DNA of 64,000 nucleotides from Ctenosaura bakeri (Eukaryota; Chordata; Lepidosauria; Squamata; Iguanidae): positions 62,001 to 126,000 of the forward strand of contig CAOLHI010001025.1 in NCBI GenBank assembly GCA_948474755.1, given 5' to 3'. The notes under the pieces were generated by a model that was not told where the DNA came from, did not search any database, and was given only the letters and a program-made list of their open reading frames with translations. Below, piece by piece: positions 45,636-56,891 of this stretch (position 1 is its first letter; each line of letters opens with the position of its first letter). The translations under genes were made by a program, and so were the position numbers.

Positions 45636-46045
45636 CTCATTCCAGCCGCTTGCTCATAGAGATTACAATGAATTATCCACCCGCTTGTGTTCCTCTGGGC
45701 ATAAGTTTTGCAGATTGCGTAATGAACGAAGGGGCGCCTTGACATGGCCCCGTTGCAGCCTCGCTGGGGTTCAAGTGATGCAGCAATGCTGATGGAGAAC
45801 AACTTCAGAAAAGCGGGTGAAGATGCCATTCCTCTCCCTTTTTAATTAATAAAATTACAGCTCAGAGCTCATTATCAATAATTACGGTCACTGCAACAGC
45901 TTCCCGTTTCTTAGCCTACTTCCACCCCCGCCGACCTTAATCCTGTGCCAAATGCAGCATGAATTAGCGTTTAATTAGCCATTAAATAGAATTAGCGGTC
46001 TCTGATGGCAACGTGGCAGAGTCAACCATTGGAGAAGCAGGAGGA
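45636..46045. promoter_or_regulatory. Candidate conserved non-coding element, homeodomain-site-rich
   Basis: Non-repetitive sequence with dense TAAT/ATTA cores: TTAATTAAT (45842-45850), ATAATTACGG near 45878, and the run attagcgTTTAATTAgccattaaat at 45963-45987. Such clusters are typical of vertebrate developmental enhancers. Function is inferred. Confidence 0.45.
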
Positions 46046-46324
46046 TGCCCTGGCAAGGGGTGAATCTGCCATGTGCGTTTGCAGGAAAACAACTACAAAC
46101 CAGCATCCCATCCTTTTGTCCATAAACTGCAGATGGAAGGCAGCGGTGGATCTCTGTTGGTGTTTTATGCACACATAAGCTATCTCAAGTGGTATTTGTT
46201 AACCATTGTGAAAGGCTTGTATCGAGGTCACATAAACTGAGTTTTTTAAGTGTAAGCACTGGTCAGGAAGTTATGCATTCTTGGATGCAGCATCATTTTC
46301 CCAGCAGTGCGTTCAAGGCACCCC

Positions 46325-46325
46325 T

Positions 46326-46368
<43 letters not shown>

Positions 46369-46585
46369 TTTGCATCCCACCCCTCCATATGGATCGAGGC
46401 GGCAAACAACTAACAAATAGCATGTATTTCGAAACATTTCTATACATGCCCCCAACAAGCTGGGTACTCATTTTACCGACCTGCGAAAGGATGGAAGGCT
46501 GAGTCAACCTTGGAGCCGGACAGGATCGAACTCACAACCTTGTGGCTTGCAGTACTGGCATTTAACCACTGCGCCACCAGGGCTC
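46325..46585 (-). mobile_element. Sauria-type tRNA-derived SINE
   Basis: An inverted (TTTA)n tail (46325-46371), the gaggcggc tail motif, and at the right end the A box in reverse (ccactgcgcca) and the B box (gatcgaact). Confidence 0.87.
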
Positions 46586-47705
46586 TGGAATCCTGGGGTT
46601 TGCTCTCTGATGCACTGGGATTGCAGAAACTGCCCCCATGCATTGTTTCTCATTGGAAAAGGGGGTAGAAGCAGGCAGATAGGCCACCAGATTTGCAATA
46701 TTGGTAGGTAACAGAAGAGCAGTGTAGTGTAACCCCTGGAGAGAATCATCCTACACAAGCACAAGGCAGGGTCTCAGCCCAGGTCTTGAGTTTACACACA
46801 CACTATGGGGAAAAAAACCATTTCTGCCACCAATAACCTCTTCTCCCTGCCCAAGATGGGGCAGAACTCTACACATGAATTCTGCTGGCCAATGAAGAGT
46901 TTGTTGGATAAAAAATGCAAATATGGCAAGGTGTTGCATCATGCTAATGGCCCAGACGGATGACCTGCAAGCTGGAGTGCATCGAAGAGAAGCGTGAATG
47001 CTTGCTCTCTCTCTGCTTGCTTGAATCTCTTCTTGGATGTCTCTGCCTGTGTACCTGCTATTGATCTCCGTATCCCGTATATAGTTCTACATATTGCAAC
47101 TGAGAAGATTAAAGCCTCCAGATATTTTGGATGACAAACTCTGTGTCTGTGACTAACTAACCAGTGGGTAGAGTGGTCAGAGCAATAATGCGTCTTTTGT
47201 TGTAGTCGTATTCTGCTGCACATGCTTTTTGCTGCTTTTAAACTCTGCTATATAAGATTGCCTCTGCGGCAATGTGTCCAGAGAGCATCAGCTTCGGAGA
47301 TGATTTTGTCTTGGTGCTTTCAATCATCTCCCGACAGAGTTTATATCATGCTTTGGAACGTCCAAATTGTTCTACAAGTACTATATTGATATCTCACCCC
47401 TGTTATCTTGGAGAGGGATGCCCAAATTTTTGATTTGGGAAGGAAATCCTGGCTAGGGACTATTTTGATACCGTCCCCACATATTAAAGCAGAGGCTACA
47501 AGAAGAGCAGAGAAAGTAAGCTGTGTAAGGACACTAGAGTTTGGAAGAAGTGGGGGGCCTGCAATCTGTATCAGCCACTTAGATTTACTCAGCCGTAACT
47601 TTTCCGTATTCACAATCTTTATTTAGCCAGGATTATGACACTATTGCCATGATTGCAACACCCCTCCCCAACTACTTTTACCAGGCATCAGTGGCATGAA
47701 AAGAA
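46586..47705. other. No recognised feature
   Basis: A small foldback scrap (tggaatcctggggtttgct) lies at 46586-46604. The rest is unassigned. Confidence 0.35.
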
Positions 47706-48073
47706 GGAGAAGAGAAGGTTAAGAGGGGACATGTGAGAGCCATGTCTAAATATTTGAAGGGATGCCATGTAGAGGAAGGAGAGGGCTTGTTTTCTGCTGC
47801 TCCAGAGACCAGGACAAGGAGTCATGGATTCACGCTGCAGGAAAGGAGATTCCACCTGAACCTCTGGAAGAACTTCCTGACAGTCAGGGCTGTCCAGCAG
47901 TGGCATCTGCTGCCTCGGAGTGTGGTGGAGTCTCCTTCCTTGGAGGTTTTTAAGCAGAGGATGGATGGCCATCTGTCGGGAGTGCTTTGAGGGTGTTCCT
48001 GCATGGCCAGGGGTTGGACTGGATGGCCCCTGTGGTCTCTTCCAACTCTACATTTCTATGATTCTATGATTCA
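47706..48073 (+). mobile_element. CR1 LINE 3' end
   Basis: [24 protein letters not shown] and [35 protein letters not shown] are readable, with the tail. Confidence 0.93.
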
Positions 48074-48083
48074 TTTCGGTGAC

Positions 48084-48366
48084 ACACTTTTTTAGACATG
48101 CATCATTTCGTGACACAGCAATCCAGTTTGACTAGCAAACCGGAGGTTAAAATTAACCCCTTATAAGTGATAGAGACACATACTTAAATTGTAATAAGAA
48201 AATGTATAAGGGCACAACATATCTCATGAAAAATCTTTCATATATTTTTAAAAATATATGATTTATAAATAACAACATACATTTCCAAGGTTGTAGGCGA
48301 CACACCTACACACTTCAGGTGACATACTAACGTATCACGGCACACCCTTTGGAAAGCCCTGCTGTA
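48084..48366. mobile_element. hAT-like relic
   Basis: gtgacacac..ttagacatgcatca and, inverted at the other end, ggcacaccctttggaaagccctg, resembling hAT ends with CAGGGCTTTCCAAAG. One terminus is missing. Confidence 0.4.
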
Positions 48367-49021
48367 GATAGTCGGACTTCCAACTCCCATATGCCTCGAC
48401 CAGCATAGCCAGTGGTTAGTGACTACATTAAATGTATTCCACAATGCCACGTGGAACACACCTTCCCTGTCTCTGGTGTATAAAAAATATAGCCTCTCCA
48501 CTCTTTTTGCTCCGGACCTTGTGGCCATATCTCAGCTTGACTGGTGCAACCTTCCCTTCTGAGTTTTCTCACTATTACAGCCAGTCCTCTTCAGTTCTGT
48601 CCAAAGTGTTCTTGCCAAAAGTGGGCTCTGATAAGAAATGATCCAGGACAAATACAGGAGAAAATGACATCCTCAGCTCAAGTCAGGAGGCCTTGTACTC
48701 AATGCCAACCAGATTGCCCTGATACCTGCGGATGGAATTTCCCTGAGCACCCTCAACAGCAAAATAAACATTACGGCAACAGATTAAATAAGTGTTTGTT
48801 GCTTCACTTCACTTAATGATAGGGCTGGTCTGCCTTTGATCATCTGATGTTCTGCCATTTATTACCACAACAATATACTATGTCCTGAGGAGTATAATTC
48901 TTTTATATCAAACATAGTGAGCCATAGAGATCTACTGGAAAGACACATAGGCAAGCAGAGCTGTGGATACAGATCAAAGGGTAGCACTGTTTTCTGTCAT
49001 ACATCCTGAGTGAATCTTGGG
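48367..49021. other. No recognised feature
   Basis: Intronic, unassigned. Confidence 0.35.
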
Positions 49022-49198
49022 GCATTTCTGGACTAGCCTGTTATAGTGCGATGATTCCACTTTCAACATCCTATGGAATCCTGGGGTTTGCAGTTCCGGG
49101 AGGGGCCAGCCGGCCCCTCCCAAAACTGCAAACCCCAGGATTCCATAGGATGTTGAAAGTGGAATCATCGCACTCTAACAGTCCAGTGCGGAAATGGC
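49022..49198. mobile_element. Short foldback element, compact type
   Basis: GCATTTCTGGACTAG and CCAGTGCGGAAATGGC, with a ggccagccggcccc centre. Confidence 0.88.
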
Positions 49199-49305
49199 TC
49201 CAGAAATGGTTCCTGCAGACCATTTAGATGGACTTTCAGCAGTAATAGCACCAACAGGAGACAAGAGGTCTCTGGGATCAAATGAACATTTCAAACAGCC
49301 AGGAA

Positions 49306-49928
49306 TGTTACACCTTGGAGGCACGCATCCCCGGATGAGATAGCCACTTTGCAGGAAACTACAAGGATGCCTGGCTGCATTTTCTTTGAACTACAAAGCT
49401 ACGATCCATCTTCATAAAAATTTAACCCTCTGTTCCCCAGGACATGTTCAGCCCTATAACTAGAACCCCCTTTTCTCCTCCATTTTTTGAAGTTCTACCA
49501 GACTGGACTGGAAAGCAGTCCCTCTGTCAGTGGAAGCTCTCTTCAGCCCTAAGCTGAGCTGGGCTCTCCGCTTGTCTTTTCCCAGCTGAAGACTTCTGGA
49601 TTGGTACAGTATTACCCAAAACCCCTATGTCTCTCTCTCTCTTAATTTTCACCTCTTTCTAAATTCCTATAGTCTTGTATGCTTGTTGGAGTGAGTGCAG
49701 CTGAGTAATTGTATGGATGTTAACATCTATGTCAATAAAATACTTAAATTTGGACAGTTAGCCTGATTCTCTGTGATCCGACTCTGTAAACACTGGGGCA
49801 AAAGATCCTTAATTACCCTGCCCTCTTTGCATTGCTAGAGCAGTGTTCATAGCTAATTTTCCCCACAAGTGATAATTTTGACAAGCGTTGGGAATTCCCC
49901 TAAGGGAGCCCCAGCAAGCAGGGTAACA
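49306..49928 (+). mobile_element. Probable solo LTR, related shorter family
   Basis: TGTTACACC...GGGTAACA, TATA-type ccctataac, and an AATAAA signal at about 49734. The end (ccgactctgtaaacactgggg, gatcctta.ttaccctgccctc, agctaattttcccc) is homologous to the R/U5 of the other LTRs. The flanks GGAA and CTTA do not match, so the start is less sure. Confidence 0.65.
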
Positions 49929-49964
49929 CTTAAATCCCTTAACCTACAGCCTTTCCACACTACG

Positions 49965-50601
49965 ACCATTTCTGCACTGCACTCTTATAGTGCTATGATG
50001 CCACTTTCAACATCCCGTGGAATCCTGGACTTTGCAGTTTAGGGACGGACATTTAGGATTCTCAGCCAGAAAGCTTTTTGGCAAACCCCAGAATTCCACA
50101 GGATGCTGAAAGTAGAATAATAGCACTATAACAGTGAAGTGCAGAAATGCCCCACATTATTATAGTGCTATTATTCCACTTTCAACTTCCTATGGAATTC
50201 TGGGGTTTGTAGTTCACTGAGGCCAAAGAGCTCTCTGGCTGAGAATGCTAAATGCCCCTCCCTAAACTGCAAACCCCAAGGTTCCATAGGACATTGAAAG
50301 TGGAATAAGAGCACTACAACAGTGTAGTGCGGAAAGGCCCCCAGTGTCCAGCTGCTCAGTTCAGCTTAGGCCCTTTCTTTTACCCATTCTCACATCTCTT
50401 TGGTCATTTCCGCCCTACACTCTTATAGTGCTATTATTCCTCTTTCAGCCTCCTGTGGAATTCTGGGATTTGTAGTTTACTGAGGCCAAAGCGCTCTCTG
50501 GCTGAGACTTCTCATTGCCCCTCCCTAAACTGCAAACCCCAGGATTCCACAGGATGTTCAAAGTGGAATGATAGCACTATAACAGCATAGCACAGAAAGA
50601 C
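49965..50601. mobile_element. Cluster of three short foldback elements
   Basis: Elements at 49965-50150, 50151-50338 (left end truncated) and 50403-50601, all of the long-spacer type. A separate terminus scrap gcctttccacactac lies just before the first (49949-49963). Confidence 0.83.
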
Positions 50602-50935
50602 TGGGGCTTATTCTGAGAAAACAAAATGTATTTTTGTGCAGAAAAGTACTTTTTTTTTTTTTTTTGCAAAGTAAGCATGTTCCCTACATAGAAAACAGCA
50701 TTTCAACGTAGAAAACAAGTTCCTGCACATAAAACAACATTTCCTGTGCAGAAATGTTATTTTTGAGCAGAAAATATTGTTTTCTGTGCAGAAAATTCAT
50801 TTTATGTGCAGAAATCTTACTTTCTTTGAAGAAAATGCTATTTTCTACACATATACAAGGATGAATAAACATGAATCACACAAGCATTTTCATGCAAAAT
50901 AAATCATGGACTGTAAAGATTCTCATCCATCTAGG
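50602..50935. repeat. Degenerate TTTTCTGTGCAGAAAA repeat, copy 3
   Basis: Repeated ttctgtgcagaaaat words from 50650 to 50850, then catgcaaaataaatcatggactgtaaagattctcat shared with copy 2. Confidence 0.65.
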
Positions 50936-51003
50936 ATGCACCTCATGGGGGTTTCTTCATACTAGAGAAACACATTTTTCAACTGTTTCTTGAATATTTT
51001 TGA

Positions 51004-51667
51004 ATAGATCACAAGCTGAACATGAGTCAGCAGTGTGATGCGGCAGCCAAGAAAGCCAATGCAAATCTTGGCTGCATTAATAGGAGTCTGGTGTCTAGAT
51101 CAAGAGAGGTACTGGTACCACTCTACTCTGCTTTGGTTAGACCCCATCTTGAATACTGTGCCCAGTTCTGGACACCCCAATTCAAGGAGGATATTGACAA
51201 GCTGGAGCAGGTCCAGAGGAGGGCGACCAAAATGGTGAGAGGCCTGGAAGCCATGAAGCCCTATGAGGACAGACTTAGAGAGCTGGGTATGTTTAGTCTG
51301 GAGAAGAGAAGGTTAAGAGGGGACATGATAGCCATGTTTGAATATTTGAAGGGATGCCATGTAGAGGAAGGAGAGGGCTTGTTTTCTGCTGCTCCAGAGA
51401 CCAGGACAAGGAGCAATGGATTCAAGCTGCAGGAAAGGAGATTCCACCTGAACCTCAGGAAGAACTTCCTGACAGTCAGGGCTGTCCGGCAGTGGAATCT
51501 GCTGCCTCGGAGTGTAGTGGAGTCTCCTTCCTTGGAGGTTTTTAAGCAGAGGTTTGATGGCCATCTGTCGGAATTGCTTTGAGGGTGTTCCTGCATGGCA
51601 AGGGGTTGGACTAGATGGCCCCTGGGGTCTCTTCCAACTCTACATTTCTATGATTCTATGATTCTAT
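51004..51667 (+). mobile_element. CR1 LINE, intact C-terminal frame
   Basis: A 186-codon frame stays open (51022-51582) from [22 protein letters not shown] to [11 protein letters not shown], then the tail. It is 5'-truncated at the DHKLN region. Little decay suggests recent activity of this family. Confidence 0.95.
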
Positions 51668-51772
51668 CTTCTCATCCCAAGTCAAAGAAGAGCCAGGCAT
51701 GCTCAGTTAACTGGGGGAAGAAGGGAAGGGAAAGAAATGGAAGAAGACAATACGTAGGCAATATTTTCTTAC

Positions 51773-51900
51773 CTGAGTGTTGAAAAGGGCCTCATCCGGA
51801 GGAGGCGGAGGGGGCAGGAAGGCACCAGCGGATGGAGGGAGATTTCCAGGGTCGTCCGCCGAAGGTGGAGGCGGTGGAGGTGGAGGCGGGGGGAAATCAC
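51773..51900 (-). CDS. LPP: LPP exon with proline-rich EVH1-ligand repeats
   Basis: Internal coding exon on the minus strand. It starts after a pyrimidine-rich acceptor (minus strand ttcttctatccccgtag) and ends at CAG before the donor gtaagaa. The 128 bp supply two bases of a split Gly codon plus 42 codons, ending in phase 0. The peptide opens DF followed by ten prolines, then SADDPGNLPPSAGAFLPPPPPPDEALFNTQ split into two proline-rich motifs around an acidic/serine linker. This order matches the pre-LIM region of lipoma-preferred partner. In the zyxin family FPPPP motifs bind the EVH1 domain of Ena/VASP proteins at focal adhesions and along actin cables; that role is family knowledge. The match is by recognition from memory, strengthened by the next exon. 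Zyxin and TRIP6 are the alternatives, but the following exon fits LPP better. The ten prolines use mixed CCC, CCG, CCT and CCA codons. No break is seen. Confidence 0.9.
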
Positions 51901-51907
51901 CTACGGG

Positions 51908-52182
51908 GATAGAAGAAAACCCAGACAAGTCAGAAAGGTGTAGAACAGGACAGGCATGTGTTGGAAGTTAGAGTTTCCTGCGGCATTAGCCCTTTTGGGA
52001 AATTCTATGAAAGCTAAAACTGTTAGGAATTGGCCTTCTTTTAGCAGAGTGGCAGAAAAAGCATGTCCCAATCTCTGTGTGGCTTCCCTGGATTAAGACT
52101 GACTTGGAAAGCAAAACAAGGCAGGCAGTTTCAGGTTACAAACTTAGAAAAGTTTACCAATGGTTTTTAAGTTTGCAGATTA

Positions 52183-52226
<44 letters not shown>

Positions 52227-52423
52227 CCCTCATTGTCCAAAACAGCAATAATTACAACAACTTTATATAGCTAAAATATACACAAAAATAAAATAGTTCC
52301 AGACTTCAGTCCTGGTCTTGGCTAAAAGGCAGATTCTAAATAAAGTGTTTGTTTGACTGATTGAAAACAATAAAAAAGGAGTCATCCTTACCCAAGAGAT
52401 ACAACCTAATCTTTTAAAAAATA
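51908..52423. other. Sequence upstream of LPP exon; (ATC)n at 52183-52226
   Basis: Just upstream (in the gene) of the exon acceptor. Holds an ATC/TCA trinucleotide microsatellite of 44 bp. Otherwise unassigned. Confidence 0.5.
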
Positions 52424-52832
52424 GGAAAGCAATGACAAACCTCCTCTGAATTAATCTTGTTTTGTGTAATGGCTTGAGTGCTAGACTAGGGCCATTTCCG
52501 CACTAGGCTGTTATAGCGCTGTGATTCCACTTGCAACATCTTATGGAATCCTGGGGTTTGCAGTTCAGGAGGGGCTGCCTGGCGCCTCCCGAAACTGCAA
52601 ACCCCAGGATTCCATAGGATGTTGCAAGTGGAATCACAGCGCTGTAACAGTCTCATGCGGAAGCGTCTCTGGACTATGGGAGACCGGGGCTTGAATCCCC
52701 ACTCCACCATGGAAACCCACTGGGTGGCCACAGGCAAGTCACACTTTCTCAGCCTCAGGAGAAGACAAAGACAAAGCCAAGTAAACCCCAGGAGAAGGCC
52801 ACCTTAGGATTACCATAAGGTAGAAACTACAG
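52424..52832 (+). mobile_element. L2-tailed tRNA-SINE, split by foldback element
   Basis: The head (tgtgtaatggcttgagtgctagacta) is before 52492. The body (gactatgggagaccggggcttgaatcccc, ccatggaaacccactgggtgg) is after 52667. A fragment of another copy (aagcaatgacaaacctcctctgaa) precedes it. Confidence 0.8.
52492..52667. mobile_element. Short foldback element in a SINE
   Basis: Arms share TTGCAAC/GTTGCAA and CGCTGTGATT/AATCACAGCG, differences from most other copies. The right end is decayed (GCGGAAGCGTC). Confidence 0.85.
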
Positions 52833-53290
52833 TCAGCCCTCCACATTCGATAGGGTTAGGGGTGCAGGAGCCCCACAAAAATGTAAAAATCACAAGTATA
52901 ATGTGTGTTGTGTATTTTGCCTTGGGGGCTGAGGCATCGTGTAGAGAAGGGGCACCCAGGGTCCAAACCCGGTCAGGGACAGGAAGGGAAAAGGGAGTGG
53001 GTTAGCTTGGTGGCCCTATATGTCCTCTCTCTTGCCCATCTCTTTCCTTGGGTGTGAAGGGATATCAGCAGAGGGTGTGTGGTGCTGAGAAATTGGGCTG
53101 TGAGTTGTCCTTGGCTGGCCAGGCAGCAGCTGGTGGAGGAAGAGGAGGAAGAGGACCAGGGGTGGGCTTTTAAAGGGCTGCACAATCTGATTGGAGCTGC
53201 CGAGGGGGAAGATTCCCCCAGAAAAGGAGTACCTGAGGTGGTGGTGGGGATCTGTGAAATGGCGGGAGGTGTGGATTTGCACTGAGCGCA
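52833..53290. mobile_element. Mariner/Tigger-like relic, second copy
   Basis: Starts ACAGTCAGCCCTCCACATTC. The interior is the inverted match of 1090-1340. Confidence 0.5.
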
Positions 53291-53361
53291 ACACTTGTAT
53301 TCCTGCTATTCCACAGATCCTCAGTGTCCCTCCAATCTTGCGTCTCATGCACAACACCAAG

Positions 53362-53772
53362 GTCCTTTTTCTGCATGGCATATTCGATGCGAAAGGGCCT
53401 TGAGTGTCACGCACATGTGAGGAGTGGTCCACATGACACACTCACATTTGTGTGATGCTCCAGGGCCTGGCAGGGACCGCTCACACATTTTTTCATTTTT
53501 GGCTTTAAGCCGAAAATGGTGCACGGTCACGCATTGCTCCAGGGCCCCGCGCGCACTTACCTCGTGTGCAGAGCCTCAGGAGCCAGGCTGGTTGCGCCTC
53601 CTGTCCAGTGCAGCCTGGGGAGGTCCTAGGCTGCACTGTGAAAGGAAGAGGTGGGGCTCTTGTGCAAGCCGTTTGCAGCTGCGGAGCTGGAGGAACTGGG
53701 ACCCAAGAGCCTCTCGCTGGAGGCTGCTCGCGTGAGCCCCGCACCCCAGAAAAGGTAAGGTGTGAAAAGGAT
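53362..53772. mobile_element. Long GC-rich foldback element, copy 6
   Basis: Left end GTCCTTTTTCTGCATGG, right end AAGGTGTGAAAAGGAT. About 410 bp, aligned throughout with 24147-24557. AGGTAAGTG on the minus strand near 53553-53561. Confidence 0.82.
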
Positions 53773-54397
53773 CAAACGGTGAACCAACGAGACACAAGGC
53801 TATTGCAAAAGGGTACTATATTCCAAAGTGAAAAAAGAAAATACAGAAACTTCAGATTCCAAGCATTTTGGATAAAGGATATTCAACCTACACTGAGATT
53901 CACCAGAGTGTGAGGGGTCTGCACACCAGAAGTACCACCTGTCTACAATATCCACATCAATATCCAAAGATGGCGGTTACTTTGGAAACTCCCACAAACT
54001 CCCCATTAAGTGTTAATTTTTCTTTGCTTCTTTATCATCCCACCTTTCTTCCAACACAGAAAGTACAGCCAAAAAACGACTAATGCAAAAGTTAAAGGAT
54101 AATTAAACCACCATTTTGTTTAAATAAACAAGTTGCATACAAGTTAAAAACAGATTGGAAACATAATGAAAGAGAGTTACAACACCCTGCCCAATTAAGA
54201 GCGGCATCTGCTGTAACAAGTCAGAAACTAAAGGTCTGCTGAAATAGATGAGTCTTCACCTGCAAGTGGAAAGACAACAAGGAGGGGGCAACTGAATCTC
54301 CCATGGAAGGCAGTTCCTCAGCCTGGGAGCATCCACCAAGAAGGCCCTCTTCTGTGTCTTTACCAAGTGATTCTGGGACGATCGTGGCATCAAGAGT
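53773..54397. repeat. Old LINE-related repeat in the second part
   Basis: 54180-54385 (aaaggtctgctgaaatagatgagtcttcacctgc..aggacctg, cagcctgggagcatccacc) continues at 55095-55241 and 55697-55850. A CR1 and a hAT-like element interrupt it. Confidence 0.5.
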
Positions 54398-55072
54398 CTT
54401 CTAGGAGTCTTCATAGACAACGAGCTGAACATGAGTCAGCAGTGTGATGTGGCAGCCAAGAAAGCCAAAGCAATTCTCAGCTGCATCAATAGGAGTATGG
54501 TGTCTAGATCGAGGGAAGTACTGGTACCACTGTACTCTGCTTTGGTTAGACCCCATCTTGAATACTGTGTCCAGTTCCGGGCACCCCAATTCAAGAGGGA
54601 TATTGACAAGCTGGAGCAAGTCCAGAGGAGGGCGACCAAAATGGTGAGGGGCCTGGAAGCCATGAAGCCCTATCAGGATAGACTTAGAGAGCTGGGTATG
54701 TTTAGTCTGCAGAAGGGAAGGTGAAGAGGGGACAGGTTAGCCATGTTTAAATATTTGAAGGGATGCCACGTAGAGGAAGGAGAGGGCTTGTTTTCTGCTG
54801 CTCCAGAGAGCAGAACAAGGAGCAATGGATTCAAGCTGCAGGAAAGGAGATTCCACCTGAACCTCAGGAAGAACTTCCTGACAGTCAGGGCTGTCAGGCA
54901 GTGGAATCTGCTGCCTCGGAGTGTAGTGGAGTCTCCTTCCTTGGAGGTTTTTAAGCAGAGGCTGGATGGTTGTCTGTCGGGATTGCTTTGAGGGTGTTCC
55001 TGCATGGCAGAATGGGGTTGGACCCCTGGGGTCTCTTCCAACTCTACATTTCTATGATTCTATGATTCTAAG
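54398..55072 (+). mobile_element. CR1 LINE 3' part
   Basis: [24 protein letters not shown] to the C-terminus in two frames, with the tail. Inserted in an older repeat. Confidence 0.93.
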
Positions 55073-55249
55073 AGAATGCCCTCTCCTGCATACCTTAAAA
55101 TTTGGGCAGGCTTATGCAGGGATATATGGCCTTTCAGACAGTTTGGGCCCAAGCCATGTAGGGCTTTAAAGTCCTTATAACCAGCACTTTGACTTCTGCC
55201 TGAAAACGGACCAGCAGCCAGTAGAACAGTTTCAAGAAAGGGTTATATG

Positions 55250-55688
55250 CAGTGGTGTAGATTCGAGTTGATTGACTCAAACTCGAGTCAGACTTTAGTC
55301 ACTTCAATGACTTGATTTGGACTTGACGCGTCAATAAATGACGGATGGACTCAACTTGCCTTTTTTTAGTGACTGAAAGAAAGGGTGTCCTTGCTAGCCA
55401 TGACGGAGTGGAAAGCAGTTTCCTTCAGAAGGGTTTTCCTGTTTTTCCATGGCTGAAGGCTTCCTTCCAATCCTTCTTGCTCACAAGTAAACAGGAAGGA
55501 AAGGTAGTCCTTGCCAGCCATGGCAGAGTAGAAAGCAGTTTCCATCAAAAGGGCTTTCCTGTTCTTTGATGGCTGAAGGCTATCTTCCAATCCTGCTTGC
55601 TCTCAATTTAACGCCCCCACAACAGATCACCAGCACCTTTTTTTCCCCTGTTAGTTGGCTCCCATACTTGAGACTTAAACACATCACT
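55250..55688. mobile_element. hAT-like non-autonomous element with exact TSD
   Basis: Begins CAGTGGTGTAG and ends ACACATCACT(G). An exact 9-bp repeat GTTATATGC lies at 55242-55250 and 55689-55697, which gives an 8-bp hAT duplication with one ambiguous base. Inside is a two-copy tandem repeat of 120-bp period (gtccttgc at 55387 and 55507). No transposase. Confidence 0.8.
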
Positions 55689-55849
55689 GTTATATGCTCC
55701 CTATGACAAGCTCCAGTTGGCATCCTGGCTGCTGCATTTTGAACCCAATAAGGCTTATGAACTATTTCCACAGGTAGCCTTATGCAGAGTGTGTTACAGT
55801 GGCCTAAACAGAGTGTAACTGAGGCATGCACCATGCTGAAAATCAGATG

Positions 55850-56692
55850 CAAAGGGCTAACAAATGGAAACCACTTGTTTCCTTCTATTTTCTGATCTCC
55901 AAGGTGCTTGGCTTGTCCATCACGCATCAAGATTCCTGCACTGTGGGTCTGGTGCTTGGCACTGGCCATGCTAAACACAAACGGCTTTATTCTAATCTCA
56001 ACCGCTTTGGGGGAGTTTGCCTCCCGTCCCATAAAGTTCTGCACCGTTGGGATTTTCCCTAGCGCCCAGATCATTCTGGTAAGCTCCTGAATGCTCCCTG
56101 CCTGTATCTGTTTAGAAAGCTGTGGAGATCTGATTACATCCACAAATAATATTGATGTCTGAAATAAACAGCCCAAGTAATGATTTAGAAAAGCTTGTTG
56201 CAACCAGATGGTTGAAGACACGGCTTGAGTCAAAGCAGCCTCTCCAGGGTGCAGTTTCCCATTCCTGGTTGGTTGGAGCTTGTCAGCTCTGCTTTTCATC
56301 TTCCAGGTAAAAGACCCTCCTGCAAAGAGGGTTGGGGAAGGGACGGCAGGGACTGGCAGCAGTATGGGGCGGGGGGGCGCGCGAGGGTCTTAACAGCAGG
56401 AAGGGAATGTAATGAAAGCTTGGAGCAAGACTCAGCCCTGCTTTAGATCAATTCCAATCAATACCACACGCTTCTTCAAACATAAAAATAAAATTACTAA
56501 AACACCAAAGAGGAGGAGGAGGAAGCCAAATACAGAATGTTATTAGGAAAAAAGGAAGAGAAGAGCAACAGGTTTTAAATAAAACAAGCATAAACCCACA
56601 GGGCTCAATGCATGTTTCACAAATGTCTTATTTTCCATTTCCATCCCCACTAATATGCAGGCCAGAATTTTGCTGGTGTTTTACACATGTGT
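55850..56692. other. Unrecognised, partly old repeat
   Basis: The first part continues the interrupted older repeat. G-run near 56367-56380. No gene evidence. Confidence 0.35.
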
Positions 56693-56872
56693 AAAGAGCC
56701 AGCATCATGTAGTGTTTTGAGTGCTGGACAACAACTCTGGAGACCAGGATTCAATTGGCCATGGAAAACTCACTGGGTGGCCTTGGGTGTGTCACGCATT
56801 CTCAGCCCCAGAAAACCCAGGGATAGGGTCACTATAAGTTGGAAAAAAGTTGATGGCACACAACAAGAACAA
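56693..56872 (+). mobile_element. L2-tailed tRNA-SINE
   Basis: gagccagcatcatgtagtgttttgagtgctgg head and a gttggaaaaaagttgatggcaca tail. Confidence 0.83.
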
Positions 56873-56891
56873 GAAAGGACCTAAGAATTAG

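Larger units (their letters stand above)
36062..51772 (-). other. LPP: Complete LPP intron (15,711 bp)
   Basis: The intron joins two phase-0 exon edges with GT-AG ends (minus strand gtaagaa ... cttctag). It holds foldback elements, solo LTRs at 37409-38278, 41675-42546 and probably 49306-49928, several CR1 copies, and a candidate conserved element at 45636-46045. No further in-frame exon with credible splice sites was seen. Confidence 0.85.

Noticed and set aside
51777..51971. Plus-strand Gly-rich frame overlapping the LPP exon
   Set aside because: It is the antisense shadow of the polyproline codons; the minus strand has the splice sites and the LPP match.
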